Positions 22,601 to 35,400 of a stretch of 64,000 nt of DNA are shown here, piece after piece. This DNA comes from Limonium bicolor (taxonomy: Eukaryota; Streptophyta; Magnoliopsida; Caryophyllales; Plumbaginaceae). The notes below the pieces were generated by a model. The model was not told the DNA's origin. It did no database searches and was given only the letters and a program-made list of their open reading frames with translations. The DNA lies in assembly GCA_023374045.1 (NCBI GenBank), contig CM041778.1, forward strand, positions 99,884,839 to 99,948,838. Direction: 5' to 3'. The number at the start of each line of letters is the position of its first letter. The stretch's first letter is position 1. A program made the translations under genes and the position numbers.

Positions 22601-24004
22601 GAGAGAGTGTACGGGAGTAACAACCTCCCGATAACGGTAGGAGAATCAAAACGAATAACCCAAACAATAAGTAGTGGAAGTATATAAGTAACCCATATCA
22701 AAGGAATTATTCTTGGTGCAAACATGAACCATAAGAGTAGTAAAGAATGACGAGGGATCTCCAAACCCCTTAGTAGTTAGTCGACCCACTATGAGAGGAC
22801 CCGACTGAAGTAAGTAATGACCCGAACATGAGAGTATCCGAGATGTTGGGGAAACCCTTAAACCTGAGGATACTAGACGGTAGTAATTCCCTAAGCCAGT
22901 GGAGATTATCGAGAGAGATACTTCTAGGCTAATCCGTGAGATTGTATTATACTCTGAGAGAAGAGTGTTGGGAATATGAGTAGTCCGGTAGAACGGACAT
23001 TGAGGATTTGAGGAGTTAAGCGTATACCCTCGTATTGTAGGTCCGGTGGCAAGTCTTTTGTATGACTCCGCCCGGTGGCCAAAGTAATGAGTATTGAGTA
23101 TTGCGTACGTATGAGTAAAGTAATGAGTATTGAGTAAGAAGCGAGTATGAGTATGTAGTGAGTATTGAGTATTGAGTATGTATGAGTAAGTATTGAGTAC
23201 TGAGCATGTATGAGTAAGTAAGGAGTAGTGAGTAATGAGCGTACAGAAGCGTAGTAACGAGTACAGAGTAAGGAACGTGTACGAGTAAAGTATCGAGCAT
23301 GGAGTGTCGAGTTTGTAAGGGTAAGGAGTAGGTATGAGGAGTAGAAGGTATCAAATATAGTACGAAGAGTAATGAATGAATAACAAATACAAATGGTTGA
23401 CTATCGAACTGTCTTCCTTAGTAAGAATCGAACTTGTATGTGGATGTAGGTAATGATGGTTGTATTGTTGTAGCATGAGTATGTATGTATGCATGTAAAT
23501 GAACTCCATGTATATCCGACCCAAAGTAGTCGGCGTACCGCGGTTAGCACGCGGTATATGCGGATTTCATATGCAGCGTAAGCTGACCCCCTAGGGGGAC
23601 TTTTTTTTAGTGTGCAGGTACCGAAGCTGTTCACCGTTCGAGAGAGTAGGACGGGGACTGCTACATAAGCATGGGTAGCTGAGTAAAGGGAATTGTATGT
23701 GTTCACGTAGTAAGAATTTGGATGTTTAGACTGTATCGGTAATTTTGAGGATTGTAGTATACTCGGTATAGTAATGTATTGGAGTTGAATTGGATTATGG
23801 ATGAGTATGCGATGGGAAGTATTGTATTGTGTAGAGTACTCGGTATGTTCATATTCATCAGACCGATAGTATGTAGGATTGTAACTCGCCTTGTTAGTCA
23901 CGTGGGTGACTAACGGCATTGTACACCCGCCGTTGAGTATGTAATGTCCGCTGCGAAGGTAAGTATTGTACAGTAATGACGGTATTAGCGGTAGGGGTGT
24001 TACA
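19618..24004 (+). mobile_element. LARD LTR 2, plus array (4387 bp)
   Basis: A near-identical copy of 3518-7903 with the same landmarks: TATA candidate at 20137, two long hairpins at 21842-21957, AT tract near 21962-22078, hairpin cluster near 23520-23610. It ends GTGTTACA at 24004. Instead of a primer site the next base begins the interior of a minus-strand LTR, so this is the right edge of the plus array. Confidence 0.9.
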
Positions 24005-25799
24005 TAAACCTACACTCAATCCTTGTTTCACAAGCTACCAACACCCATTCTTTTCCATATTACACATCCCAAATCAACACCTAAATTCTCTCATCCATAA
24101 AGCCATCATCAAACATCATTTTCTACTAGAATTTTGCCATAACCTCCCCATAACCTTATACATTCCTCCTCATCAATTTCCATCCTTTTCATTCCTAATC
24201 TAGCCACACCCTTTTCAAGGGTCCTAACAGCACATTACCAATCCTCAAATCTCATCAACATCAACATAATCACCAAAATCTCCACAATCTCTATAACCAC
24301 ATTTATCAATCACAAACTCACAATATTAGGCTCTTAAGGCCCTCAACTTAACATTAGTTCACAAACCTCTTCTAACATCAATTAAACACATTTCCAACAT
24401 AGTTTTCAATTCATGAATTTGGGTTCATTAATTTGTTTACCCATCCCAAACAACTTAAACAATTACAACGAGGTTTAAGGTGGATTCCTTACCTTAATCT
24501 CACAAGTCTCTTTAATTTCTCCTCTTGCTCCCCATCTTCTCAAAATCGATCAAGAGGGCATGGAGTTCCAAACTCCATCCCAACATCCAAGAACACAAAA
24601 CACACTCAATTAATTATCTAGACCCTTAGAAACTCAATTAAATCAAAGGGCTTAGAACACAAGTTAGGGTTTACCTTTGTGAAGCTTTTAAGAGGGATTC
24701 TCACCCTTGAATCAAGAAGGAATCTACTCCACCATTGAAGGGTCAATTTGGAGCTCAAGAACAAGGAGAAAAACAAGGTATCAACAATGGTGAAAAATCG
24801 ATTACACCATGAGATGAAGGAAAAACGACTTTTTCTTGGAAATCTTTACCTTAGAAGGAAGAGGAGACTCCAAGCTTCTCTTTGGTGCCATTTTCTCTTC
24901 AAATGGGGAAAACCCATGGAGGTCAACTTCATCCTTTTGGAATTTTGAAAAGAGAGGATGATAGAGGAAGATGAGAGGAAGAAGAATATGTGATTTATTT
25001 TTGATTTGGAGCTCAAATGGAGCTTGGACATGGAGGGAAATGGAGGAAGCCATTGTTGGCTTGTGGAGGAGAACTCCATCGGCAGAGAGGGAGTGGGGAA
25101 ATCGGATGGGAGAGAAAAGAGAGGAAAGAGAGGAAGGGAGAGAGGGAAGAAGAAAATAAAGGAGGAGAGAGATGGGTGAGGGGTATTTGTGCCCTTTGTT
25201 ATTTTGGCTCTCTCTTGACTTAATTAATTAGCTAAAGTCATGTGTGGGTGGGCTGCTTACATTAATAAAACCGGCCACTAATATAAACACGCTGGAGCGT
25301 TTTTGGTTTTTTAACAGCAAAGGTTCGTTTATTCACCCGGTTTAGCACTATTCACTAACCGGGACCGTTTTCCGGAATTTCTCATTCCTTTAATTTTAAT
25401 GGTTATTATACTCTCATTAATGTTTAATTATTATTATAAAATCAACCATTATTTTTACGGGGTCATTTAACTGTTTAAAGTCACGTTTTCGGGTTTTCTC
25501 GAAACATCGTGCTTTAAGACTCCGTTAGCGTTTTAACGCATTGTTTGGATCCGTTTTCTTCCGGAATTCTTCCCACACGTTCTTAGTGTGTGATTAAGGT
25601 ATAAAAATATATTTATAACCCTAATGAAGGTTATGTACCTCCCAAAACAATTAAATACGTATTTTCTCGTTTTGTGACTTTTACGCATTTTTTTTTCTCT
25701 TTGGTTTCTATTTCTTCACCAATGATCTTAAGGACTTAATTAGCCTTAGAAAATTATAATTATATATTTAATTAACACATTAAGGTTTGGGGTATTTCA
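24005..25799 (-). mobile_element. Truncated LARD LTR, minus array
   Basis: Matches the right-hand 1.8 kb of the complete minus LTR (equivalent to 50497-52285). It begins at the correct LTR 5' end on the minus strand (25799) and breaks off where the plus LTR ends. The missing 3' part includes the hairpin array and terminal hairpins. Confidence 0.85.
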
Positions 25800-25836
25800 A
25801 TCTACCCCCCTTAAAAGAACTTCGTCCTCGAAGTTC
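25800..25836 (-). promoter_or_regulatory. Polypurine tract with hairpin, minus unit A
   Basis: On the minus strand the hairpin GAACTTCG-AGGA-CGAAGTTC precedes CTTTTAAGGGGGGTAGAT and then the LTR start TGAAATACCCC. The same module lies at about 37276-37312, 52286-52322 and 61408-61444. Confidence 0.85.
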
Positions 25837-25919
25837 ACATTTCCCACACATCATTGGTTAGAATACGAGGATTACTTGTAGCATGAACTTCTATAACAAC
25901 ACACTTTACATCATGACCT

Positions 25920-26164
25920 CGGACTTAATGGTCCGGGTAACACATTCACATCCATACATAACATAACATACTTACTTAGTAACCTCGGACTTAATGGTCC
26001 GGGTACCTCAACAACATTGTACATACATAACAACCCTTAGACTCTTGGTCTGGGTAACATAACAACATTTAGACTCGTAGTCTTGATAACACAACATCCT
26101 TTAGACACATAGGTCTTGATAACATAACACTTCCGGAATTCAATCACATTAGGACTCAAGGTCC
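25920..26164 (-). repeat. Six-hairpin array, internal A
   Basis: Two CGGAC/GTCCG hairpins, three AGAC/GTCT hairpins and one GGAC/GTCC hairpin, each with a 5-6 nt loop. Copies are at 37396-37640, 52402-52646 and 61528-61771. Confidence 0.65.
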
Positions 26165-27311
26165 AAAATAATCATTATTACACATACCACACATGTCATA
26201 GCATGTATATCAACCAGAAATTCCTTTTCCATCTCTTCATGGGTTCAAGACCCATGTTGAGTACATATACACTGTGATCCCGCAGAACCGGTCGCGATGG
26301 ACACTCTGGTCCCCGTTCCTTTGGGAGATCAAAACAATTGCATACATCTTTAAAATATACTTCTCATGTCACCGGTCCTAAGAAAGGCTCATACGTCCTC
26401 AGCTCGTGAGCAAGTAGTAGGAAAATACCCTCTACGAGGTTAAGTATAACGAAATCCTTTATTGGAAGGATCTTAATCGAAAATCCTTTACAAGGTCACA
26501 TAAAAGTAGTCCTTCCTTTGAAAATACCGTTTAAGAATCTTAAAATATTATTGAAGTCTAGAAAATACCAATTGCAAATTTGAAACCCAATTTAAAATTC
26601 TTTTGAAAGCTCCATACAACTCCAAGTCCAATTATTGTTAACTGCATCTCATTCTTGATGTGATTATTTGTGACCACTTATAGGGAGTTTCAAGAATCAT
26701 CCAACCCTAATGTGATCAGCATCAGAGTTGAACTATCTTTCCACCCCAATTTGTGTTCGGCTTCCCTTGATCTCATGATAATCAAGTTTCACCTCCCACT
26801 TCATTTTCAAACAACAACTAATTCAAGCATGTACCATTTTCTATCTTCTAATCCATCTAGTCGAAATCATTACATCTCCAAGGGTGGAACTATGTCCATC
26901 AATCAACTTCTCGATTTATTTTAAATCAAGTTACCTAGGGAATTTAATTCTCACTAGGTTCTACGTTGGTGTCATACCTCTTCATAAAACAACACTGTAT
27001 ATATATATACTTTTATCAAAATACGATACACGGTTTCACATTTAGTATTATATGAACATATATAGTCGGGGTTTTAGTTCCCCGGGAGTTTCTTTACCCC
27101 CCTATACTTATGCTTTCACACATCTCTAAACAAAATAACACACTTATCACAATGGTATTCGCATCTTCAGTGCGCAATTACCATAATTAAACCATGAATG
27201 AACGCGTATGTTTATGTAACACACGCACCAATCATCAAACAAATCATTTTGTGCTATGCACACTACAGTTCACGTACACTTGTACGGTAAAACACACTAA
27301 ACGGTTTGCGC

Positions 27312-27347
27312 TCTACCCCCTTTAAAAGGGATTACGCCCACGTAATC
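27312..27347 (-). promoter_or_regulatory. Internal hairpin plus polypurine-like tract, minus A
   Basis: On the minus strand GATTACG-TGGG-CGTAATC is followed by a CCTTTTAAAGGGGG-type tract. It is about 1.5 kb upstream of the LTR and is the minus-array counterpart of 2108-2143. Equivalents are at 38796-38831, 53801-53836 and 62917-62952. Confidence 0.5.
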
Positions 27348-28536
27348 AATCACTTAACCACTGGTTTATAACGTTCTACCGTCGTGAAGTGTTTATCTCC
27401 ACGCGGTTTATTACACAATGTGTTCTGGTTTGAGGATTTTAGCCATATTGGCGGTTTAGTCCCTAACCAAGATTCTCACTAGAGTTTATTTTAACTCTCA
27501 ACTGGTTTCGATTCTGGCCTGTGAGGCTTTTAGGCATCATTAATTTGTGTTCACTCATGTTCACTACACACATTTAACACTTGAATTGCTGGCTCACTAG
27601 TTTTGCTGCGCAACTCTTGATAACTTAGAGCTTAGTTTGCCCCATATATTATTCTTACTGTATTGTACATCCCCGATTATCACCTTATATCGGTAATAAC
27701 GGTTTCTCAACCGACGCGTGGCATTTCTTACCGTGCGCGAACTCGGTGAGTTACAAACTTTCTATCCACTTCCATGATAATTTACTGTATGTATTGCTTT
27801 GTACTTCACAGTGTTTAACTTGACTACTTCCGACTTACTGTCGGTTGAGTTTGAGCTACTACGTATTGTGTAGTACTCTGTCGGTTATTTCCAACACTTG
27901 AGGTATATTCCATACCGATATTTAATAATCGTGTTACTATAGTGCTTATGCTAATCAAGTACCTTTTTATTGGTACGACCGTGCTTGTCTTATGCATCGG
28001 CTTTATCACACCATAAGTCTTGTTCTTTTATCACATTTAACATTTGCCAAAACTTCCTAGCTATCTCACTCAATCATTACTGCACAAGAGCAATACCAAA
28101 ACACTCAGTCCTACAGAGTGCAGAGGCGTAAACTCTTGACAGTAAATCTCTTATGCGATAGCAATATGAATTCACACTGTTTTCCTTATCACATAGTATC
28201 AACTATTGGCTTACTGCCCAGTCGTTTATCATCACACTTGTATGTCCATTGAGTTTCACTTATAACTGGTCTTATTTGCCACTTATTTAACAATACTTAT
28301 ACAACGGTCGCTTACTGGCACCGTGCGGTCACTTTTTGTATAACATTAACTTATACTGCATCCACTATTATTTTAGTTTCCGCCCTTACACTGTGTTTTG
28401 CCACCCATTTGGCTGATTTCTGGATACTCTATCCTTCGAGTCTTTATGCTCCTTGAGCGTTGTTCGTTTCACATTTAGCATCCCACACCTATGGTGGTTG
28501 CTATTTGACTTTTTACTCATCTGGTCTCCACAACTG

Positions 28537-28541
28537 GTACA
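28537..28541. other. Target-site duplication GTACA, left
   Basis: GTACA precedes the solo LTR and recurs at 30139-30143. The empty sites at 40032-40036 and 55039-55043 have it once. Confidence 0.95.
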
Positions 28542-28819
28542 TGATAAGTGTCAAAATGAGCATGTTTTATAGGTGTATTTCATGTTTAATATTAGCACTT
28601 TTCTTGCTCATTTCTCCACTTCGGTTAGTTTTCCTCTAGTTTATGTTTTATTGTTTATCTCACAAAATTATTGGTTTAACATGAGGAAAACCAAGCCGGG
28701 AGTGAAGTAGACAAAGAGACGAACGCGTAGACGCAAACGGCTCAGAAAACAGAGTCAAAACAAAGAATCTAGAGCCGGTCAAAGTTTGAAGGAAAATAGG
28801 CCACGAGACTGGGCTGCTA

Positions 28820-28957
28820 CCGCCTACTAACTGGCGGACACCACCATGCTCAACCGCCAGGCGGACACCACCACACCAACCGCCTACTATCAGGCGGTCT
28901 CCCAGGCGGACACCACACCACCAACCGCCACTTATCAGGCGGTCTTCCACAGGCGGA
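28820..28957 (+). repeat. GC-stem hairpin array in solo LTR
   Basis: CCGCC/GGCGG hairpins with loops TACTAACT, A, TACTATCA and ACTTATCA, separated by ACACCACCA-like spacers. Stems are the same as in the nested element, while spacers are different. Confidence 0.7.
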
Positions 28958-29158
28958 CAAGATTAAAATCGCGCCCGAACATAGTTTTCTTCCTCGCGCG
29001 ACTCGCCTTATCTATCTACCCCGCCGTCGCCTACCTTATTTCGGTCACGCGTATCCAGCTCCTGTCCCCTGCATTAAATGAAGCAATCAATGCTTCAATC
29101 AGTGAAGAAATCAACAGAGGCAATCAACTGCAAGTCTTCTACGTAGTCTTCCTTTCTT

Positions 29159-29167
29159 CTATAAATA
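29159..29167 (+). promoter_or_regulatory. TATA box of solo LTR
   Basis: CTATAAATA, in the same relative place as in the full-length relative. Confidence 0.6.
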
Positions 29168-31704
29168 ACCATCCACTGCAACCTTATACCAGTGCACGGA
29201 GAAAACCTGAAAATCACTCACACTCACCTCATCTCATTCTCTTCTAGTAAATCGCTCCCGTATACCATTACACTCCATTAATTCTCTAATTCACCCACTT
29301 CACTTATAATAGCCTACGTACATGTTTCACTCTTCGACCTCTCCATTTCTCCATTCACTAATCTCGTTTCCGTGCTGATTACGTCCAACCTCTGTCAGAT
29401 TTATTACCAGTTAATATGTCTGGCTAAGGAGGATTTGCTCCGGGCAAGGTTTTTAATTATGGTTTGTTTAATTATGTAATCAATATTTCTACCGGTTTTA
29501 ATAAATACAGTTTGTTACGCTTAAAGGATTTCTCTCACCATTTTAATAAATTACATGAATTTATTAAATGCTTTCCTAATTCTATTTTGATCAGACCAGG
29601 TGATAAATAGACAGGTTATTTAAGCCGTAAATCTGGAGAAAACTTATTATGATTTAATAAGTTAGTATTTACAGATGCAATTATAATTCCTTGAATTTAA
29701 CGTCCGTTTAAATAGTATTGCTCGAACCTTGATTAGACCGAGCATTTTCTGGTAAACGAGTTCTTAAGGGTCTATGACTTAGTCCTTAGGATAATAACAG
29801 GAACTTTGCCAAACTAATATATTAAACCGGTAGAGATAGCATAATTAATCAGATTATATAAAACCTAAACCCGGAGTTCCATTTAATTCTTCTGCACTCA
29901 GTGATTTAATCTGCTCTTTTAATTCTCTAAAAACAAGTCAATTAACTTTCCCCCCTTTTGTGACAAGCTTAGGAACTGTTTTAACTCGCTTAAAGTCCCA
30001 CGGTTTGACCCCGGCCGCTTCTGTCTTCTATACTACTACGACCGGGTTTTAATTTGCAGCCCGACGGATATTTTGAGTATTAATTTCTCTCTTTTATCAA
30101 TTTCACCTGTGTTAATAACTCACGAAATCCAATCTGCAGTACAAACACTTCCTTTCGATTTATTCCTACTCACATCATCCTTGGGTAATGACAACATGGT
30201 CAACCCTTAACATATTCCCTGAACTTAGTTCGCATAACTACCGCTGTTGCGGTCTCACATATCAAGAGGTATCCCCACTCTTAAAGCAGTGGTTCGTTAT
30301 CCGCTTTACTTACTTGTATAACATAAACTTCGTAATAAATAACATTATAAACATATTCCATTTATGGCTTATAAGCCTTATTGCCTCGAGCTCTGCTCGT
30401 TGTAGGCTGTTCACACACATTACTTCTCCGTATCATATTACATGGCTTATAGGTTGCATTGAGTTCCATGACAAGGTCGTTATTCCTTTCATGGTATGCC
30501 CCTCCAAGGATGTCCGATTTCGTCCTGACGACTTGTGTTTAAATTGGGTGTTAGTTTCAGTCCTTGCGTTTTTGTCACGTTATCTCATTCAACCATTGCT
30601 GATCCAAACACCCCTTTAAGGATAGTTCCTGAGTGTTACTAGGTCATGCCATTACATCTGGCTTGCACTTATGAGTACGTTTAAGCAACTATATTGCCTT
30701 ACTCTCTTGGCTGGTTAATTATCCTCTCCAGTGAGATTGATATCCCTAGTGATCATTTCGGGAGTCTCATCCCGGTCATTGCACATTGACATGTCCATAG
30801 TAGGCGTCTGCCTCGCCATATTTAGGCTGGGTACTTACTCCAGCTATACGTTCTTCCTTCAGGTTTCTTAAGACATATCCTATGCCTTTACTTACTTAAC
30901 CAGTGCACTTCGCACTTGTTCACCTTTAAACATTTCCTTAAAATAAATTCGCTGATTCTTTTAGTCTCGTTGTCTTTACTGGGTTTCTTTACTTCCACCA
31001 TTCTTGATAATTCATTCTCTTGCGACTTTTACTTCGGACCGTAGTATGGAGTCGACTACTTCCCGTGTTCCAGACTCCACTCGTATACATATGTGGGGTA
31101 CCCTACTGATACATTGCTACTTGCCCAACTCACCCATAAGAAGGTCTGTCAGGCCCACAAGCTCCTATCGGAGTGCGGTCGTCCCACATTTCAGTTGGTA
31201 TACTCGTAGTGTCCGTCACACGCCTAGGTGAAGTATTCTGTTGTCAACTCCTCTTATATTATCCTGTGATAATATGCATTCCATGCTTCCCGAACTTAAT
31301 CAAGGGAAAGTTATTCACTGTTGTATTATCATGAACTCCATCCATTTCCCCGGGTTGTTACCCTTGGGTTTACCGGTTGCCATCCGGTTATTTAAAAGTA
31401 ACTGGGTAACACTTACCTACCATGTGGCACTGAGGCCCGTGTATGTCTCTTGGTTTAGTTTAGAAGGAAAATTTGATTTTGAAAAGAGTTTGAAAATAAA
31501 TTTAGGTTGGAAGAAAAATTTTTGTGGTTTTACAACATTTCAAGCCTTATCCAAGTCTAGCTTCTTGCTGACTGGTGTATTTCCAATTACAGAGGTCAGG
31601 CTGCTAAGCCCTTCCACAGTTATTATGATCTCACTTCACTTCATGGTACTTTACTAAGTACTGGTAGTTGTTTTTAAAATTTCCCGTACAACCTTGTTGT
31701 AGCA

Positions 31705-31724
31705 GCACTTGCCATGGCAAGTGC
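31705..31724. other. 20-nt perfect palindrome, internal A
   Basis: GCACTTGCCATGGCAAGTGC, about 760 nt downstream of the primer site on the minus strand. The same palindrome occurs at 41603-41622 and 56609-56628. Confidence 0.65.
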
Positions 31725-32482
31725 GCCATGCTTACTGGTTTCGGTTCAATACACACTGGTTGCGGCATTGTTTACTTCCGCACCAACATCAATGGCCTTG
31801 TTGGCCCTTACTTGATCTTACAGTCCTAACAACAATCATCGGGGTACTTCTCACTGTCTTCACATGATAACCATTAACTAGGGTGTTTCCCTTCTGGGAG
31901 ACCCCTTTTACTTAGTATCGTATCCTCCTCGTACTATATTGTGGTTCCTTAATCGGTTGGTATACCGTTGGTGTATTAGTTAACATTTGTAGTCCCGTAG
32001 ACACTCGTCTCAGGTTTCATTATCTCGCTCCTTGCCTGTTGCACGCTTGGTGCGTTGCAAGCTGGTTGTCCTCGACTGCTCCGCATGTCGACCCAGGGTG
32101 CTGGAAATTCCATTCTCGTGCATAAGATTCTTCACTTTTCGCTAACAAGAGCGGTTAATATTGTTAAAATGGAGACCGTCTTCGGGATCACACCTTTCGG
32201 GTTCTACCGTATGACAGGTCCTCCGTACTTACAGGGGTTAAATATCAACTGCCAGATAGGGTTTTCCCGAGTAAGAGATGACTCTATCTGTCTGGCGTCC
32301 TTTCCCGAGTTATAAAATAGGGTTTGTGGAGGGCGGGATGGATACTGTAGGTATCCAGTACACACTGGTATTTCTCTAACTAGCGTACTCCTCACGCTAT
32401 CACTCACCCTTTAACCCAAAGTACTAAACTCTTAACTCGGTACTTCCTAAGCTCGGTAATTCAGTCATCATAGCGATACTTC

Positions 32483-32494
32483 GCTCTGATACCA
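32483..32494 (-). promoter_or_regulatory. tRNA-iMet primer-binding site, unit A
   Basis: TGGTATCAGAGC on the minus strand, four bases from the LTR end at 32499. The hairpin around it has one mismatch here (G to T in the distal arm). Confidence 0.9.
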
Positions 32495-32498
32495 CTTT

Positions 32499-35400
32499 TG
32501 TAACACCCCAACTACTAACAACTCACTTAACACCACATTGCAGCGGAAATCACAACTCACAACATAACTTAACTCTTGGTGTTACACGCCGTTAGCTACC
32601 CACGTGGCTAACAGGGCTAACATACATACAATGTACCGGCCTGATGGACTAAACTCCCGAGCAACTACACAATTCTCCCGTTCCATATCCAACAATTGTT
32701 ATACACTTACATTACAACTGTACCGAGTAATTACCAACTAACGCCGATACATTTTCGGTCCAACTACACCTATAATACATCCACAATTCTCATGACTGCC
32801 ACATACAAACAGTACCCCGTCCTACTCTCGAACGGCTTCCAGTTCCTTGTACCTGAAAAGTATGGGAGCCCCCAAAGGGGGTCAGCACCTTTGCTGGTAT
32901 GGTAATCCCACAGCCCGCATGCTACCGGGCCACACACAACTATTTGTCGTCTTAGCATGCGGTTGATTTATTTCAAACATGCACAAACTCACACACATAT
33001 CATGCTTATAGCAACATCCAATAATAGAATACAGACACAAGGTTAGCACACTCAACATAACAACACACTTCACTTTATAACATACACTTAGTTTCACACG
33101 CTTCTTAGAGTACATGAACTTCACTTAGGGAGTGGCGGGTGATATAAGCCCGAGCACAACATACATACATTTTCTTTACTTGAGTGGAGGACTCATATAG
33201 GACCGGACACAACATACATAATTCCCCCCTAACTCCAATAGTGATGAGGTGGGTAAGCCTTGGTTAAGCTTGTGGGTGGTTGTAGTTCCAGGAGGAAGAA
33301 CAACCGTAACATAACAAAGAGGGAGTCAAAGCGAACTTAGGCATCGACACCCTACCAACATTATACATAATTTCCCTCCTAGCCCGATGTGAAGGTCGGG
33401 TAGGTAAGCTTTGGCTAAGCTAGTGGGAGGTCGAAATCCAATGAAGGAAAACAATCCTAACATAACAGGATGGGAGTTAATTCTCATGTAAAATTAAATA
33501 TAACGGGATGACGGGGTAACTATGGGCGCATTAGACGTTAAACAAGCATGTTACTCCAATGTTAATGAAAGTAATTGTAATGTTATCAGTTGTTCGAGAA
33601 TTGCTCGAGGAACATAAGTGGACATGATAAAGTGGACTCCAGTGACAGGTATGGTTTTCTTGCAACCTGTGTCCTACCGGATTACACCGGCTTGTATGCC
33701 AATGTGCTTTTCTATATGTTTGCCACGTTGTAAGATTAAACATGTAATGAGTTTACAGTAATTCATTTATGTGGCGTGTACAACTCCGATACCATTTAAC
33801 CTCGGAAGTGTTAACCTTAGTTAACTGAGTCTAGGATCACATGAGAGTTCGGTATTCGGAGTAAACGACCTGAACCATGGGACGTACTAACCACGGCTAT
33901 GCGTGTGTTAATTGTGTGATATGTGTATGTGAATGTAGGGATCTCCCTTGTGTGTTTAACCCAGTTGTAATACTGTATGGTGTGTAGTTATGATAGACTC
34001 CATAGTGGGGTTCTAACTAATATATAAAGTAAGTATGTACTAACAGTGGTGAGGAATCCGGTTTGGCCGGTCGCGCGTTTTTGGGAGAGGGTATCCTTCT
34101 TAGCCTTACCCTTCTCTTTGTTATGGTTGTTTCCCTCATGGGTTATGATCTCCCATTAGCTTATTCCAAAGCTTAGCTATTCTGACTTATGATCGGTTTA
34201 GGGGGAACATGTATTTGTGTGGTGTGTTCGGGCCTCCAAACCCGAACCATCTTAACTTAAGTTACTCGTCCAACTATTAGGACGGTAATGAGTGTTGTTG
34301 TTGTTGTATAACGAGCTTACCATGAGAGTGACACCATTCTCTAGGCTCACCAGTGAATTAACTATGTTTGGGTCGGTTCCTAAGAGGACCGTTCCCGTTA
34401 TGTTATGTGATGTTGTTGTAAAGCAATTTCTATTGCGATGTTATCATGTGCACGTCGAAACGTGAAAAGTGTTGTTATGTTTGTTATGTGAGGAATGTTA
34501 TATGTTGTAAAATATGGAGTGTGTGGACCATGGAAATGAATCCCAGTTTGTGATAAGAGGCGTTTAAGGTTAACCCGATTTAAGGGTAAGTGTCGTCTAT
34601 TAAGGAAGTAGCTCCATTAGAGGAGGAACACTCTAGGGATAATGAATACCATCAGTGATTTATCAAGTAAGGATGTATTATCCGTTTGTTGAGCCCATTG
34701 AGGCGAATTGTTATGTGTTGTGTTTTTACAGTTGCATGCATGATTTAAATATAATCAATCGCATGCTAAGACGACAATTAGTTGTGCGTGGCCCGGTAGC
34801 ATGTGGGCTGCGGGATTACCATACCAGCAAAGGTGCTGAGCCCCTTGGGGGCCACCCTTTCTCTTCTTTTCCTGTTTCAGGTACAGAGAGCTGGAAGCCG
34901 TTCGAGAGTAGGACGGGGTAGACATTGTACATGGGTAATCATTTAAGTGTATATATACAGTAGGTGTAGTAAGACCGAAATTGTTATCGGCATCAGTTTA
35001 TAAATACTCGGTATAGTTGAAAGGTGTATGTTGTCGTTGTTGTTAATGGAAAGGGATAGTAATGTGTAGTCGCTCGGGAATTTAGCCCATCAGACCGGTA
35101 CAATGTATATGTATTAGCCTTGTTAGCCACGTGGGTGGTTAACGGCGTGTAACACCAAGAAGTTAAGTAATGTGTTGAAGTTTGTTTTCCGCTGCAGTTT
35201 GTTGTTAAGTGTGTTTGTTGTTGGATGGGGTGTTACATTCTACCTGTCCGAACTTGTGTCCGGACATCAAAGGTCGGACACAAGTCGAAGCAATTTAACC
35301 TGGGAAAATTTTTCAAGTGTCCGAACTTCCAAGTTCGGACGGAAGTTCGGACACAACTCAAAACTCGGAAAATTTAGAAAACGACGGGGCATGTCCGAAC

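Larger units (their letters stand above)
3518..24004 (+). mobile_element. Complete noncoding LARD, plus strand, with nested insertion
   Basis: Two near-identical 4.4-kb LTRs flank an internal region with a tRNA-iMet primer site and a polypurine tract. After removing the inserted element the unit is about 14.0 kb. The outer target duplication cannot be read, because the left LTR continues into another internal region and the right LTR abuts a foreign junction. Such noncoding elements would depend on proteins from an autonomous relative. The end signals resemble Tekay/Del-type Ty3 elements, a family assignment made from recall and not from a search. Confidence 0.8.
28542..30138 (+). mobile_element. 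Solo LTR related to the tRNA-Asp element (1597 bp)
   Basis: It starts TGATAAGTGT, ends TCTGCA, is flanked by perfect GTACA duplications and has no internal region, so it is a solo LTR left by LTR-LTR recombination. It shares order and several blocks with 9525-11104 but is a distinct subfamily. It has a GC-stem hairpin array at 28820-28957, a TATA box at 29159-29167 and a 9-bp inverted repeat near its start (28554-28562 with 28605-28613). Its orientation is opposite to the host unit. Confidence 0.9.
25800..32498 (-). mobile_element. Minus LARD internal region A, with solo LTR insertion
   Basis: Runs on the minus strand from the primer site at 32483-32494 to the polypurine tract at 25800. Without the solo LTR it is about 5.1 kb and is nearly identical to internal regions B and C. 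Contents seen from right to left: palindrome at 31705, internal polypurine-like module at 27312-27347, conserved block near 26694-26772, six-hairpin array at 25920-26164. Open frames are short and mostly antisense. No coding domain is recognised. Confidence 0.8.
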
